Shown piece after piece: positions 16,258-23,206 of a DNA stretch of 31,529 bases. How positions within the stretch are numbered: position 1 is the first letter of the stretch; each line of letters opens with the position of its first letter. Origin of the DNA: a virus. Both the position numbers and the translations under genes were made by a program. Location of the stretch: positions 1-31,529 of the IMG/VR virus record IMGVR_UViG_3300032116_000877; one strand, given 5' to 3'. Below the pieces are notes generated by a model. The model did not search any database. It was not told the origin of the DNA and was given only the letters and a program-made list of their open reading frames with translations.

Positions 16258-17372
16258 TGCGGCTACATCTGCTCGGTATCCCTCATACCGTCACGACCAA
16301 AGCCTTCGCGCATTGCGCGTTTACCCAGAAGGTCTACAAGTTCTCGCGGATGATGGTGCCTCTGGGCTATGAGGTGATTCACTACGGCGTTGAAGGCTCT
16401 GATTCTGGCGCCTCGGAGGACGTGGTGGTGATGGGGCAGGAGGAGCATCAGCGGCTCCTCGGGCATCCCTACAACCACGACAAGACCGCCTTCTACGGCA
16501 ATGACGCACAAGCCGACTCGGAGGTCTACCGCCAATGGAACCTCTACGCCCGCGACGAACTCAAGGCGAGGGTCGAGCCGGGCGACTGCATTCTGCTTCC
16601 CTTTGGTCACGCGCACGCGCCAGCCATCCGCGACCTGCCCAACCTTAAGGCAGGGGCATCGGCGGTCGAGTCGGGCATTGGGTACTTCGACACGCTTCTG
16701 CCGTGGCGCATCTACGAGTCCGAGGCGGTGCGGCACGGGTGCATGGCGAAGGAGGGGCGGGCTGGGGTGCATAGCTCCTCGGCGCGGCTTGAGTTCGTGG
16801 TGCCGAACTCGTATGACGTAGACGAGTGGTCCGAGGGTCCGGGCGGGGAGGCGGTCGTGTTCTTGGGGCGGCTGACCGAGGGCAAGGGCGTCCCGCTCAT
16901 CTTGGAGTTGGCTAGGCTCCGGCCTGACGTGCCGTTCATCTTGGCGGGGCAAGGCGACCTGACGCAGTTCGGGGACATCCCTACCAACGTGGAGTACGTC
17001 GGGGCGCTCAACGAGGAGCGGGCGGCGTACTTGGGCAACGCTCGGGCCATCATCGCCCCCTCGCACTACATCGAACCGTTCTGCGGGACGGTCGTGGAAG
17101 CGGCCCTCTGCGGCACCCCAGCCATCACGTCGAGCTTCGGGGCGTTCACGGAGACGGTCGCGCAGGACCGGACGGGGTTCCGCTGTCAGACCACGCGGCA
17201 GTACCTCGATGCCATCGACGCGGTGGCGGGCTTGAACCGCAAGGACGTTCGCGCCAGAGCCAGACGGCTGTACGGATTACGCTCGGTTGGGCGGGCCTAC
17301 GATGCGGCGTTCCGCGTCATTGAGGAGCGGACGAAGGCGGGAGCGTTCCCGACGATGGGCTGGAACTCTTGA
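16257..17372 (+). CDS. Glycosyltransferase, GT4 family
   Basis: The product has 371 residues. It begins at GTG overlapping the tail-tip stop. N-terminal half: MRLHLLGIPHTVTTKAFAHC, then the VPLGYEVIHYGVEGSD Rossmann strand. C-terminal half: EAVVFLGRLTEGKGVPLILELA, the GT4 donor loop; FILAGQGDLTQF; and EPFCGTVVEAALCGTPAITS, which contains the E-x7-E sugar-nucleotide motif. FVVPNSYDVDEW is the usual pre-donor hinge. It transfers a sugar from a nucleotide donor to an unknown acceptor. Its place beside the tailspike suggests modification of virion protein, or changes to host surface glycans. It is the second GT4-like gene in the virion block. Confidence 0.85.
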   Translation: MRLHLLGIPHTVTTKAFAHCAFTQKVYKFSRMMVPLGYEVIHYGVEGSDSGASEDVVVMGQEEHQRLLGHPYNHDKTAFYGNDAQADSEVYRQWNLYARDELKARVEPGDCILLPFGHAHAPAIRDLPNLKAGASAVESGIGYFDTLLPWRIYESEAVRHGCMAKEGRAGVHSSSARLEFVVPNSYDVDEWSEGPGGEAVVFLGRLTEGKGVPLILELARLRPDVPFILAGQGDLTQFGDIPTNVEYVGALNEERAAYLGNARAIIAPSHYIEPFCGTVVEAALCGTPAITSSFGAFTETVAQDRTGFRCQTTRQYLDAIDAVAGLNRKDVRARARRLYGLRSVGRAYDAAFRVIEERTKAGAFPTMGWNS

Positions 17373-17413
17373 CCGCTGTGTATATTTATGCAGACCCTTT
17401 GCAGGAGTAGCCG

Positions 17414-17695
17414 ATGGACCGTTCCGAACTGATGCTTCTTATCGCTGGCTTCACCGGTTCTGTGATTAGCGTGTTAAGCAAAAAGACGAACAGCTTGCGG
17501 GACTCCCTGCTTGCCATCTTTGCGGGGACGGGTTCGGCCTACTTCCTAACCCCGCTGATGTTCTCGGTGACGGGGATAGAGGCTAGCCCCAACACGCAGT
17601 CTGCGATGGCCTTCTTGCTTGGCGTGTTGGGTATGCGGACGGTGGACCTGATTGTCCAGAAGCTCTTTCCGGATAGCAAGGGCGTCAATCTCTAA
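17414..17695 (+). CDS. Holin-like membrane protein
   Basis: The product has 93 residues, starting at ATG 17414 after a GCAGGAG site. Three hydrophobic helices can be placed at roughly 7-22, 33-52 and 62-83, with a charged loop (KKTNSLRD) between the first two and a charged C-terminus (FPDSKGVNL). Size, topology and location immediately upstream of the amidase fit a class I holin, which opens the inner membrane at lysis. The 41-base gap upstream contains TATATT at 17381-17386, a possible -10 element without a convincing -35. Confidence 0.65.
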   Translation: MDRSELMLLIAGFTGSVISVLSKKTNSLRDSLLAIFAGTGSAYFLTPLMFSVTGIEASPNTQSAMAFLLGVLGMRTVDLIVQKLFPDSKGVNL

Positions 17696-18153
17696 TGCCT
17701 CGCGTGGACAGCCCGAACCACTCCGCCCGCCCGAATGAGGCGCGGCCTCGGGTCATTGTCCTCCACGCGACCGGCCCCGGTGCCTTACGCGGCATCCTCG
17801 ACTGGATAAAAACATCGGGGAGCAAGGTCAGCTACCACGGCCTGATTGCCTCTGACGGGACGTATTACAGCGTAGTCAGCCCCGAGCGAGCCGCGTGGCA
17901 CGCTGGGGTCTCGGAATGGGGCGGGGTCCAGAACATCAACGGCATCTCGCTTGGCCTTGCCTTTGTCAATCCGAATGACGGCGTGACGCCGCTGACCCCC
18001 CAACAGATAGCCATTGCCAAAGGCGTCATCCAGTATTGGCGGCAGAACTACCCGATTGAGGCGGTGACCACGCACGCCGCCGTCGCTACCCCGAAGGGTC
18101 GCAAGACCGACCCCGAGAACGTGCCGAACTTCCGTCTGTTTGACTTCGCGTGA
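17695..18153 (+). CDS. Endolysin, N-acetylmuramoyl-L-alanine amidase (amidase_2 type)
   Basis: This 152-residue protein is about the length of T7 lysozyme. The zinc-ligand pattern is visible. RVIVLHAT gives His24, VTTHAAV gives His127, and GRKTDPE supplies Asp139 as the third ligand with Lys137 near the active site. SYHGLI and RAAWHAGV are standard amidase_2 motifs. It cleaves the bond between muramic acid and the peptide stem. There is no signal peptide, so export depends on the holin upstream. It overlaps the next gene by four bases (GTGA). Confidence 0.9.
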   Translation: MPRVDSPNHSARPNEARPRVIVLHATGPGALRGILDWIKTSGSKVSYHGLIASDGTYYSVVSPERAAWHAGVSEWGGVQNINGISLGLAFVNPNDGVTPLTPQQIAIAKGVIQYWRQNYPIEAVTTHAAVATPKGRKTDPENVPNFRLFDFA

Positions 18154-18698
18154 CCGATGACCGCTTGTTTACGCTCGCGCTCATCGCCATAGCGGTCGGG
18201 CTATTCCTACTCCCCTCGGGCGGGGAAACCGCGTCAGACGCCCGTATAGCGCAATTGGAGGCCACGGTGGAGGACTTGCAGGCGCAGGTAGACAACGCTC
18301 GGCGGGCCTCTGATAAGGCCGCGCAGACGGTGCAGGTCAAGCGGAACGCCGTCAGGACGCCCGACTTTCGGTTGTCGGTGGACTCGGCAATGATGCTGGC
18401 GGTTGATAGTTCCGCGACCATCAAGCAACTGCGGGTGGCGCTTGTCAAAACGGTGGAGGAGGCCGAGGCGTATCAGCGTCAGGTCTTGCGCTATCAAGAG
18501 TCCGTTGACAGCTTATTGATAGCGCACGTGCAAGAGCGGCAAGCGGTTACCGTGCAGGTTGACACGTTGACCGCGTTGGCGCAGGCGCGTGGGTCGATGC
18601 GGTGTGCCATCTGGGGTGTGCCGTGTCCCAACCGAACGACCGCGTTCCTGTTAGGCGTGGGGTCGGCCCTTCTCTTGGCAGTCGCGGTGGCATTCTAG
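18150..18698 (+). CDS. Membrane-anchored coiled-coil protein, i-spanin-like
   Basis: The product has 182 residues and starts with GTG. Residues about 5-24 form an N-terminal membrane helix (LFTLALIAIAVGLFLLP). Heptad-rich coiled coil follows (ARIAQLEATVEDLQAQVDNARRAS, and TIKQLRVALVKTVEEAEAYQRQVLRYQESVD), as in Rz-type inner-membrane spanins. Position after the endolysin supports that role, which is to fuse inner and outer membranes at the end of lysis. It is unusual in having a second hydrophobic helix at the C-terminus (TTAFLLGVGSALLLAVAVAF), preceded by two cysteines. An i-spanin normally ends in a periplasmic domain, so this may be a different membrane-remodelling design. Confidence 0.55.
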   Translation: MTDDRLFTLALIAIAVGLFLLPSGGETASDARIAQLEATVEDLQAQVDNARRASDKAAQTVQVKRNAVRTPDFRLSVDSAMMLAVDSSATIKQLRVALVKTVEEAEAYQRQVLRYQESVDSLLIAHVQERQAVTVQVDTLTALAQARGSMRCAIWGVPCPNRTTAFLLGVGSALLLAVAVAF

Positions 18699-18710
18699 GA
18701 GATGCCCACG

Positions 18711-18935
18711 ATGCCGAATTGTATTCGCGTGATTTGCCCCGACTGCGGTGGCACCTCGACTGACGCCCATTTCCCGGCCTGTGGGTGGTGCTTGGATGGG
18801 GGGTTCGTCGATGTTGACCGCAACGATGACGGCTCCGTTCCATTGCTTCATCCGGATGGACGGATGATTCATCTCTGGACTCCCCCGACTTCCCCCTTCG
18901 ATGCCATTACGCCGCGACCATATCGGGTGGTCTAG
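18711..18935 (+). CDS. Small zinc-ribbon-like protein
   Basis: The product has 74 residues from ATG 18711. That codon is preferred over ATG 18702 because AGGAG (18697-18701) touches 18702 but is well spaced for 18711. The first half carries CPDCGG and CGWCLDGG, two Cys-x2-Cys knuckles that should bind one zinc ion. The rest is unremarkable (VDVDRNDDGSVPLLHPDGRMIHLW). Such short zinc ribbons are common in phage early regions. The function is unknown. Its last 35 bases overlap the start of the phosphoesterase gene. Confidence 0.6.
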   Translation: MPNCIRVICPDCGGTSTDAHFPACGWCLDGGFVDVDRNDDGSVPLLHPDGRMIHLWTPPTSPFDAITPRPYRVV

Positions 18936-20229
18936 ACAGGAGTTAGCGCGTTGTGCCGCGTTGACCGCGCAGGGGTACAGCGCGGAGGATGCGGCGAAGC
19001 GTCTCAACGCGGAGTTCCACGACGGCAAGGTTGTGCGCGGCGAAGCGTCAATCAAAATGGTGCGGCAAAAGAACGGCTGGAAAGTCGGTCCAAAGCCCAA
19101 GACGCCGTTGCCTGATGTGCCGGGGAAGGAGACCGAGCAGGAGGTTCAGCACTCCGCGAGCGAGGCGGGCATTGAGGCTAGAGCCAACGGCAAGCGCATC
19201 AAAACGGTGGAGGACTTGCTCGCACACATCGGCGCCGACCTGACCAAGTTTGAGGTCGCGGAAAGTCAGGCAACCAAGTACGAGGTGGCGACGAAAGACC
19301 CCGCAACGGGCAAGGTCAGCACGACCGAACTGCACCGCGTGTTCGTTAAGCTCAAGCCAAAGGCCGGGCCGAACGTGCTGGAGGCGGTCGAGGCGCTGAT
19401 TGCTGGTGCCTACGCCAAGCGCAAGCCGATAGTCCCGCGACGCATTACTACGTCCGGTCGCACGGAAATGCTACAGGCGCTGGTGTTGGCGGACCCGCAC
19501 ATCGGCAAATATGCGTGGGGCAAGGAGACAGGCTGGGAGGATTACGACATCACTATTGCCACGCGGCTGATTCGCGAGTCGGTTGCCGAGCTACTGGATA
19601 CGAAGCAACCTGCTGGCAAGCTGGCCCTCTGGTGTTTGGGCGACCTGTTGCACTACGACACGCCGCACGGTACGACCACCAAAGGCACGCCGCTGGACCG
19701 CGACGGGCGGGTCGAGAAGATGCTCGAGGAAGCCGTCTCGACGCTCTGCGATGTCATATCTGACATGAGCCAGCGGACCACTACCGAGGTCGTGCTAGTG
19801 CCGGGCAATCACGATGCGGTGATGACCGTGGCGTTGCGGCAGATTCTGTCGGCGGAGTTCCGAGGCCACCCGAACGTCACCATAAACACAACCAATACCA
19901 CCCGTAAATACGTCACGCACGGGCGGTGCCTGATTGGGTTGACGCACGGCGACAAGGCACAGAAACACTTGGGCGAGTTGATGGCGTTAGAGGCGCGGGA
20001 GCATTGGGGTCAGACCCTATTGCGTGAGGTACATCACGGGCATCGGCACAGCGAAGCGGCGGTCACCACGGTTGGCGGCGTGACAATACGTCAGCACCCA
20101 GCCCTCTGCCCGCCCGACGGGTGGCACGCCTCCGAGGGCTACGTTGGCGCACCGCGAGCGATGGACTCCTACACCTACCACGCCGACGGCTATCTTGTAG
20201 GCATGACACGCGCCACGGTGAAGCCCTAA
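18901..20229 (+). CDS. Metallophosphoesterase with N-terminal helix-turn-helix
   Basis: The product has 442 residues. The N-terminal 60 residues (WSRQELARCAALTAQGYSAEDAAKRLNAEF ... KMVRQKNGW) resemble the helix-turn-helix used by phage packaging or sigma-like proteins. From about 190 the calcineurin-like phosphoesterase motifs appear in order: ADPHIG (Asp198, His200), LGDLLHY (Asp248), PGNHD (Asn303, His304, Asp305), THGD (His349) and HGHRH (His381, His383). This is a complete two-metal site. Substrates in this fold include nucleic acids, phosphoproteins and cyclic nucleotides; here it is unknown. A role in DNA processing or in removing a host second messenger is possible. The only plausible ATG, 18901, lies inside the previous gene, implying coupled translation. 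Confidence 0.8.
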   Translation: MPLRRDHIGWSRQELARCAALTAQGYSAEDAAKRLNAEFHDGKVVRGEASIKMVRQKNGWKVGPKPKTPLPDVPGKETEQEVQHSASEAGIEARANGKRIKTVEDLLAHIGADLTKFEVAESQATKYEVATKDPATGKVSTTELHRVFVKLKPKAGPNVLEAVEALIAGAYAKRKPIVPRRITTSGRTEMLQALVLADPHIGKYAWGKETGWEDYDITIATRLIRESVAELLDTKQPAGKLALWCLGDLLHYDTPHGTTTKGTPLDRDGRVEKMLEEAVSTLCDVISDMSQRTTTEVVLVPGNHDAVMTVALRQILSAEFRGHPNVTINTTNTTRKYVTHGRCLIGLTHGDKAQKHLGELMALEAREHWGQTLLREVHHGHRHSEAAVTTVGGVTIRQHPALCPPDGWHASEGYVGAPRAMDSYTYHADGYLVGMTRATVKP

Positions 20230-20453
20230 TGGAGCGGCCTGTCTGCCGCGACTGGTCGCCTATCCCCTGCCCTGAACGCAAGGCGGCTCGGGACCGGGGC
20301 GAGATTGGCTATCTCTGGGGTATTGGTTGGATATGGTGGAAGTCAAAGGACGTAACCCAGCCGTGGGTCAAGTGTCCGTGGTGCGACGGGTATCTGCCGT
20401 CGATGGAGAAGATTGTGCGGAACGGCGTCCTTTACGGGTGGCCCGATGACTAG
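20229..20453 (+). CDS. Small hypothetical protein with a CPWC motif
   Basis: The product has 74 residues from the TAATG start. It has a basic, Trp-rich middle (GYLWGIGWIWWKSKD) and KCPWCDGY, a Cys-x2-Cys pair that could hold half of a zinc site together with the N-terminal PVCRDWSPIPCPE cysteines. The pattern resembles short phage zinc-finger proteins. I do not recognise a family. It overlaps the next gene by eight bases. Confidence 0.5.
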   Translation: MERPVCRDWSPIPCPERKAARDRGEIGYLWGIGWIWWKSKDVTQPWVKCPWCDGYLPSMEKIVRNGVLYGWPDD

Positions 20454-20733
20454 GCGCAAGTCAAACCCGTTCACGAACCGCAAGGCCACGGTCTCGGTCC
20501 ATCGGAACGGCCTGTCCATTGAGATTGCTGATGTTGCGGCAACGGACTCTGGGGCGGTGGCAAAAGAGCTACTCGATATGGTGCGGACGTTGGTTCAGGC
20601 TGGGTACGAGGAGCTAATCGTCGATGCCGGTTCTCTGCACGGCGGCGGGTTCGAGACGCCAGAGGAGGAGGACTTGGAGGACTGGCGAATGCCACCCGAG
20701 GCCAAGCGAAAACGCATAGGCTTCACGGCTTGA
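20446..20733 (+). CDS. Hypothetical acidic-tailed protein, 95 aa
   Basis: ATG 20446 lies eight bases inside the preceding gene. The N-terminus is basic (MTRRKSNPFTNRKATVSVHRNG). A strand (SIEIADVAAT) and a helix (AVAKELLDMVRTLVQAGYEELI) follow, then an acidic tail (ETPEEEDLEDWRMPPEAKRK). No family is recognised. It ends the transcription block before a 147-base gap that contains an RNA-like structure. Confidence 0.5.
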   Translation: MTRRKSNPFTNRKATVSVHRNGLSIEIADVAATDSGAVAKELLDMVRTLVQAGYEELIVDAGSLHGGGFETPEEEDLEDWRMPPEAKRKRIGFTA

Positions 20734-20798
20734 CGTAGCGGGAGATTGCATTAGATTGGTCTGTGCGGTGTAGAGGCATCGCATAAGCAGTAACAATC

Positions 20799-20865
20799 GA
20801 AGCCCGACCTATTTCCGATGCCAAAGGCGTAAGCCAATGGACCTCTCTCGGGAAAGGCGGGCTTC
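20799..20865 (+). ncRNA. Candidate structured RNA or attenuator upstream of the 20881 gene
   Basis: GAAGCCCG (20799-20806) pairs perfectly with CGGGCTTC (20858-20865). Inside, TTTCCGA (20812-20818) pairs with TCGGGAAA (20848-20855) with one bulged G. CCA (20821-20823) pairs with TGG (20838-20840). After a symmetric AA/AA internal loop, GGC-GTAA-GCC (20826-20835) ends in a GNRA-class tetraloop. A short T-rich stretch (CTTGTTTG) follows the outer stem, so the outer stem could double as a terminator. It lies 15 bases before the next start codon. Possible roles are attenuator, cis-regulatory leader or processing site. I cannot match it to a known class. Confidence 0.5.
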
Positions 20866-20880
20866 CTTGTTTGTAGGCGT

Positions 20881-21345
20881 ATGGCAGTCATCGTACTGAA
20901 CAACGGCGAGATGACGGTAGCGGCGACCCTTGCCACCTTGCGGCAGGGCGTGAACCGGGAAGTTGGTATTGCAAATCAGAAGGCTGGAAAGCAAGACCCG
21001 ATTACGACGGAGTTAGTCGGGCTGTATGCGGAGTTGGCCTTCTCGCGCTGGGCCAATGTCGCGGCGGACCTCTCGACGCATCTCCGCCGAGGCAGTTATG
21101 ACGCGACCTACTTGGGCTACACGGTCGATGTCAAAGGCACGCGGAGCAAGACCAGCCCGCTCTACCTCGACACCCGGCCTGACAAACGCCCCGACATCTA
21201 CGTGCTGGTGCAGGTCGAGTACGCCACCTGTACGTTCGTCGGCTGGATATTTCGCGAGCAAGTCTGTGAGGTCACGGGCGAGTTAGAGCCGAAGGTAGTC
21301 GAGCGGGCCGACCTGTACGCGATGGAGGCGCTGACGCAACTCTAA
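20881..21345 (+). CDS. PD-(D/E)XK nuclease-like protein
   Basis: The product has 154 residues. VGLYAELAFSRW (Glu51), GSYDATYLGYTVDVKGTRS (Asp74, Asp83, Lys85) and PDIYVLVQVE form the E ... D-x8-D-V-K arrangement of the PD-(D/E)XK nuclease core, followed by the usual buried strand. This fold includes restriction enzymes, resolvases and phage repair nucleases. The length is close to a bare catalytic core, with no obvious DNA-binding extension. The gene follows an RNA-like leader and has no clear Shine-Dalgarno sequence. It could degrade host DNA or resolve phage DNA; the substrate is not known. Confidence 0.55.
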   Translation: MAVIVLNNGEMTVAATLATLRQGVNREVGIANQKAGKQDPITTELVGLYAELAFSRWANVAADLSTHLRRGSYDATYLGYTVDVKGTRSKTSPLYLDTRPDKRPDIYVLVQVEYATCTFVGWIFREQVCEVTGELEPKVVERADLYAMEALTQL

Positions 21346-21737
21346 CGCAGGAACAGCGGGCCTACTCTCGGTCTCCCGCTGGTCAGTCGTTCGGACGGCT
21401 GACAATCAATCCTGACCGTGCCTGTCGCCCCCGATGAAAACAAATCCACGCGCTGTCAGCCTACAACGTGGTCGGTCGTTTTGGGGAGTCGATGGGGAGC
21501 TACACGGGGTGATGACGGCCCCGCAGGTCACCGGTCGAAGGGGTTCTACCTGTGCCGGGGTAGACACGCAGACCGCCCCACCGTCAGCCTTCCGCCCACC
21601 ATCTGTCCCCATCCCGCCTTACGACCGGGAATGGCCCCGGCATATCCGATATTGCACCGCGTCACGCCTTTGCGTATCGTTCTACCGCAAGCTCCCCGCT
21701 CTCCGTGTCGGGGGATACTGAAGCCTCGGGACTTGCC
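21346..21737 (+). other. Intergenic stretch without a convincing gene
   Basis: About 390 bases lie between the nuclease gene and a terminator. Two open readings exist (from 21418 and from 21434) but both are Pro/Arg/Ser-rich, lack ribosome sites and overlap each other in different frames, so I do not call genes. What is visible is structure. GTCAGTCGT and ACGGCTGAC (21382-21403) form a 9-bp stem with one wobble and a TCGG tetraloop. AGCGGG (21355-21360) can pair with CCCGCT (21375-21380). A CCCCCGA near 21429 is complementary to TCGGGGG near 21709. It may be a long untranslated RNA ending at the terminator, a replication origin, or a decayed gene. Confidence 0.4.
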
Positions 21738-21775
21738 AAGCCCGTCACTCCTGACCGAGTGGCGGGTTTGTTTTT
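21738..21775 (+). terminator. Rho-independent terminator
   Basis: AAGCCCGTCACT (21738-21749) pairs with AGTGGCGGGTTT (21758-21769), 12 pairs including two wobbles, around an 8-base loop CCTGACCG. GTTTTT follows at once. The T-tract lies on the + strand side only. It closes the upstream transcription unit a few bases before the promoter that begins the next one. Confidence 0.85.
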
Positions 21776-21778
21776 GAG

Positions 21779-21813
21779 GGCTATTGACAGACTTCCGGTA
21801 TTGGCATTACTCT
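21779..21813 (+). promoter_or_regulatory. Sigma-70-type phage promoter
   Basis: TTGACA (21784-21789) is a perfect -35 inside the 14-mer GGCTATTGACAGAC. A fair -10, TACTCT (21808-21813), follows with an 18-base spacer. The only other copy of the 14-mer is at 25367-25380, also around a -35. The promoter sits between a terminator and the gene at 21842, whose CGGAG ribosome site lies about 10 bases before ATG. Recognition by host RNA polymerase is inferred. Confidence 0.65.
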
Positions 21814-21841
21814 ATTGGCACCCCCCTCACACGGAGACCCT

Positions 21842-22087
21842 ATGGAAACGGTCGGTTGCCCCACGTGCGGTTTGCCAATGCAGGTGAGCGTCTACTACTC
21901 GCCGCCTGACCCGTCGGTCGGTTTGTCGCATGACTACGAGGTCTATATCGAGGAGGCCGAGTGCGACCACGAACTGACCGACAAGCAACACGAAGAACTC
22001 TTTGAAGAACTCTGGGACCGCAAAGAGGAAGCCAAAGCCGCGCACTACGAGGATGACCGCTACGCCCGAGGCTACGATGACCTCTGA
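21842..22087 (+). CDS. Small acidic zinc-knuckle protein, first gene of an operon
   Basis: The product has 81 residues from ATG 21842, with CGGAG upstream. It starts METVGCPTCGLPMQ, a Cys-x2-Cys knuckle, and a later AECDHELTDKQ may supply further ligands. The second half is a strongly acidic helix (HEELFEELWDRKEEAKAAHYEDDRYARGYDDL). It is the first gene after the promoter at 21784, so it is likely to be expressed early. Small acidic early phage proteins often bind and inhibit host enzymes or mimic DNA. That role here is only a suggestion. Confidence 0.65.
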   Translation: METVGCPTCGLPMQVSVYYSPPDPSVGLSHDYEVYIEEAECDHELTDKQHEELFEELWDRKEEAKAAHYEDDRYARGYDDL

Positions 22088-22349
22088 CCGAGTGAACGTG
22101 GTGCTGGCGCAGGTCGAGGGCTTCCGCCAGCGGCTCCACGACTTGCAACGCGAGATGGACCCGCTGATGGACGAGTACGAGAACCTGAAGTCCATCAACA
22201 ACCGCGACGATGAGCGGTTGCACGATGCGCTGGCGATGGTCTGGAATGCATGGTGGGATATATCCGACACGGTAGGCTATTTACGGGCGGCACAACGCCG
22301 CCTCCGCGACGAGGACGGCATCCTCGCAGACGTTGAGACGGAGAGATAG
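22077..22349 (+). CDS. Coiled-coil hypothetical protein, 90 aa
   Basis: ATG 22077 lies 11 bases inside the preceding gene. The product is almost wholly helical: VNVVLAQVEGFRQRLHDLQREMDPLMDEYENLK, then DDERLHDALAMVWNAWWDISDTVGYLRAAQRRL. Two antiparallel helices or a dimer are likely. No family is recognised. It is co-transcribed with the SSB-like gene immediately downstream. Confidence 0.6.
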   Translation: MTSDRVNVVLAQVEGFRQRLHDLQREMDPLMDEYENLKSINNRDDERLHDALAMVWNAWWDISDTVGYLRAAQRRLRDEDGILADVETER

Positions 22350-22352
22350 ACG

Positions 22353-22997
22353 ATGGCGATTTTGAAGCTGGTCAACGAAGGTGACGCACACACGATGACC
22401 GTCACCGAGTGCAAGACCGTCACAGGCAACTACGGCGAGCAGGTGCTGTTCTCCGACGGCTCCGACACGCTGTACCTTCCCAAGCAGTCCGCTGACCGTC
22501 AGCTAGAGCGTCTGGGGCTAGATGAGTCGAGCGTGGTGGGGATGAATGTGACCTTCAGCCGCGACCCGAACCCGAAGAAGGGGGCCAAGCCGTACTGGGG
22601 CATCAGCTACGCAGGGACCGAACCCGCCCAGCCCAAGCCGTCGGCTCGCGTGGAACCCGCCAAGCCAGCCGCCAGCGGTGCCGTCCAGCCGCGCCGAGAT
22701 GCGATTCTGGCGAACTATCTGATGCTCTGGGATGCGGTGGCTGGGCATCTGGCGCAGACCTCGCAGAAGTACGGCTACGGCCTCGACGCGGCGGCAATTC
22801 AGGCCGCGACCGCAACCGTCTGGATTAGCTGGAAGGACAAGGGCATCCAGCCCGACGGCCTCGCGGAAGCCAAGCCAGCGGAGAAGGCACCCGAGGTCAA
22901 GATGCCAGCCCCGAGCGGCAAGCGCGTCCCGCCGCCTGACTTCAGCAAGATTCCGCCGCCAGACGATAACGACATGGACGATTCGCTTCCGTTCTGA
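22353..22997 (+). CDS. Single-stranded DNA-binding protein-like
   Basis: The product has 214 residues. Residues 1 to about 90 are beta-rich with the look of an OB fold (AILKLVNEGDAHTMTVTECKTVTGNYGEQVLF, VVGMNVTFSRDP, PYWGISYAG). A Pro/Ala/Lys linker separates a helical block (ILANYLMLWDAVAGHLAQTSQKYGYG, IQAATATVWISWKDKG). The C-terminus is Pro-rich and ends DDNDMDDSLPF, closely matching the acidic SSB tip (DDDIPF-type) that recruits replication and repair proteins. It probably coats single-stranded DNA during phage replication or recombination. The helical insertion is unusual for a standard SSB. Fold assignment is by pattern only. Confidence 0.6.
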   Translation: MAILKLVNEGDAHTMTVTECKTVTGNYGEQVLFSDGSDTLYLPKQSADRQLERLGLDESSVVGMNVTFSRDPNPKKGAKPYWGISYAGTEPAQPKPSARVEPAKPAASGAVQPRRDAILANYLMLWDAVAGHLAQTSQKYGYGLDAAAIQAATATVWISWKDKGIQPDGLAEAKPAEKAPEVKMPAPSGKRVPPPDFSKIPPPDDNDMDDSLPF

Positions 22998-22999
22998 CG

Positions 23000-23206
23000 A
23001 TGAAGCGCATCCGAGCAGACCACGAATGGTACGAGTTGCGGGGGGCCAGAGTACGTGTCTCCCGCGAGACTCGGGACTGCGATATGCAGGACCACGACGG
23101 CGATTGGCGCGGGGCGATACAGCCGGGTGATACCTATGCGTGGATGTCGCACGGGCTGAACGTTTGCGCTCAACACTTTGACGCGGAGGATGTGGTCGAT
23201 GGATGA
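23000..23206 (+). CDS. Hypothetical protein, 68 aa
   Basis: The product has 68 residues and begins two bases after the SSB-like stop. It is mostly beta by appearance: EWYELRGARVRVSRETRD, GDWRGAIQPGDTYAWMSHGLNVCAQHFDAEDVV. The final 'H-x-x-x-x-C-x-x-H-F' could contribute metal ligands. A similar layout occurs in small phage proteins that carry a 'W....C..H' ending. The function is unknown. It overlaps the winged-helix gene by eight bases. Confidence 0.5.
   Translation: MKRIRADHEWYELRGARVRVSRETRDCDMQDHDGDWRGAIQPGDTYAWMSHGLNVCAQHFDAEDVVDG

Noticed and set aside
20746-20774. Promoter TTGCAT-17-TGTAGA upstream of the 20881 gene
   Set aside because: Only half of the positions match in each element and no copy of the 14-mer found at the better promoters is present.
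21418-21777. Open reading frames of 119 and 95 residues in the noncoding gap
   Set aside because: They overlap in different frames, are rich in Pro, Arg and Ser, lack ribosome sites, and the longer one runs through the terminator hairpin.
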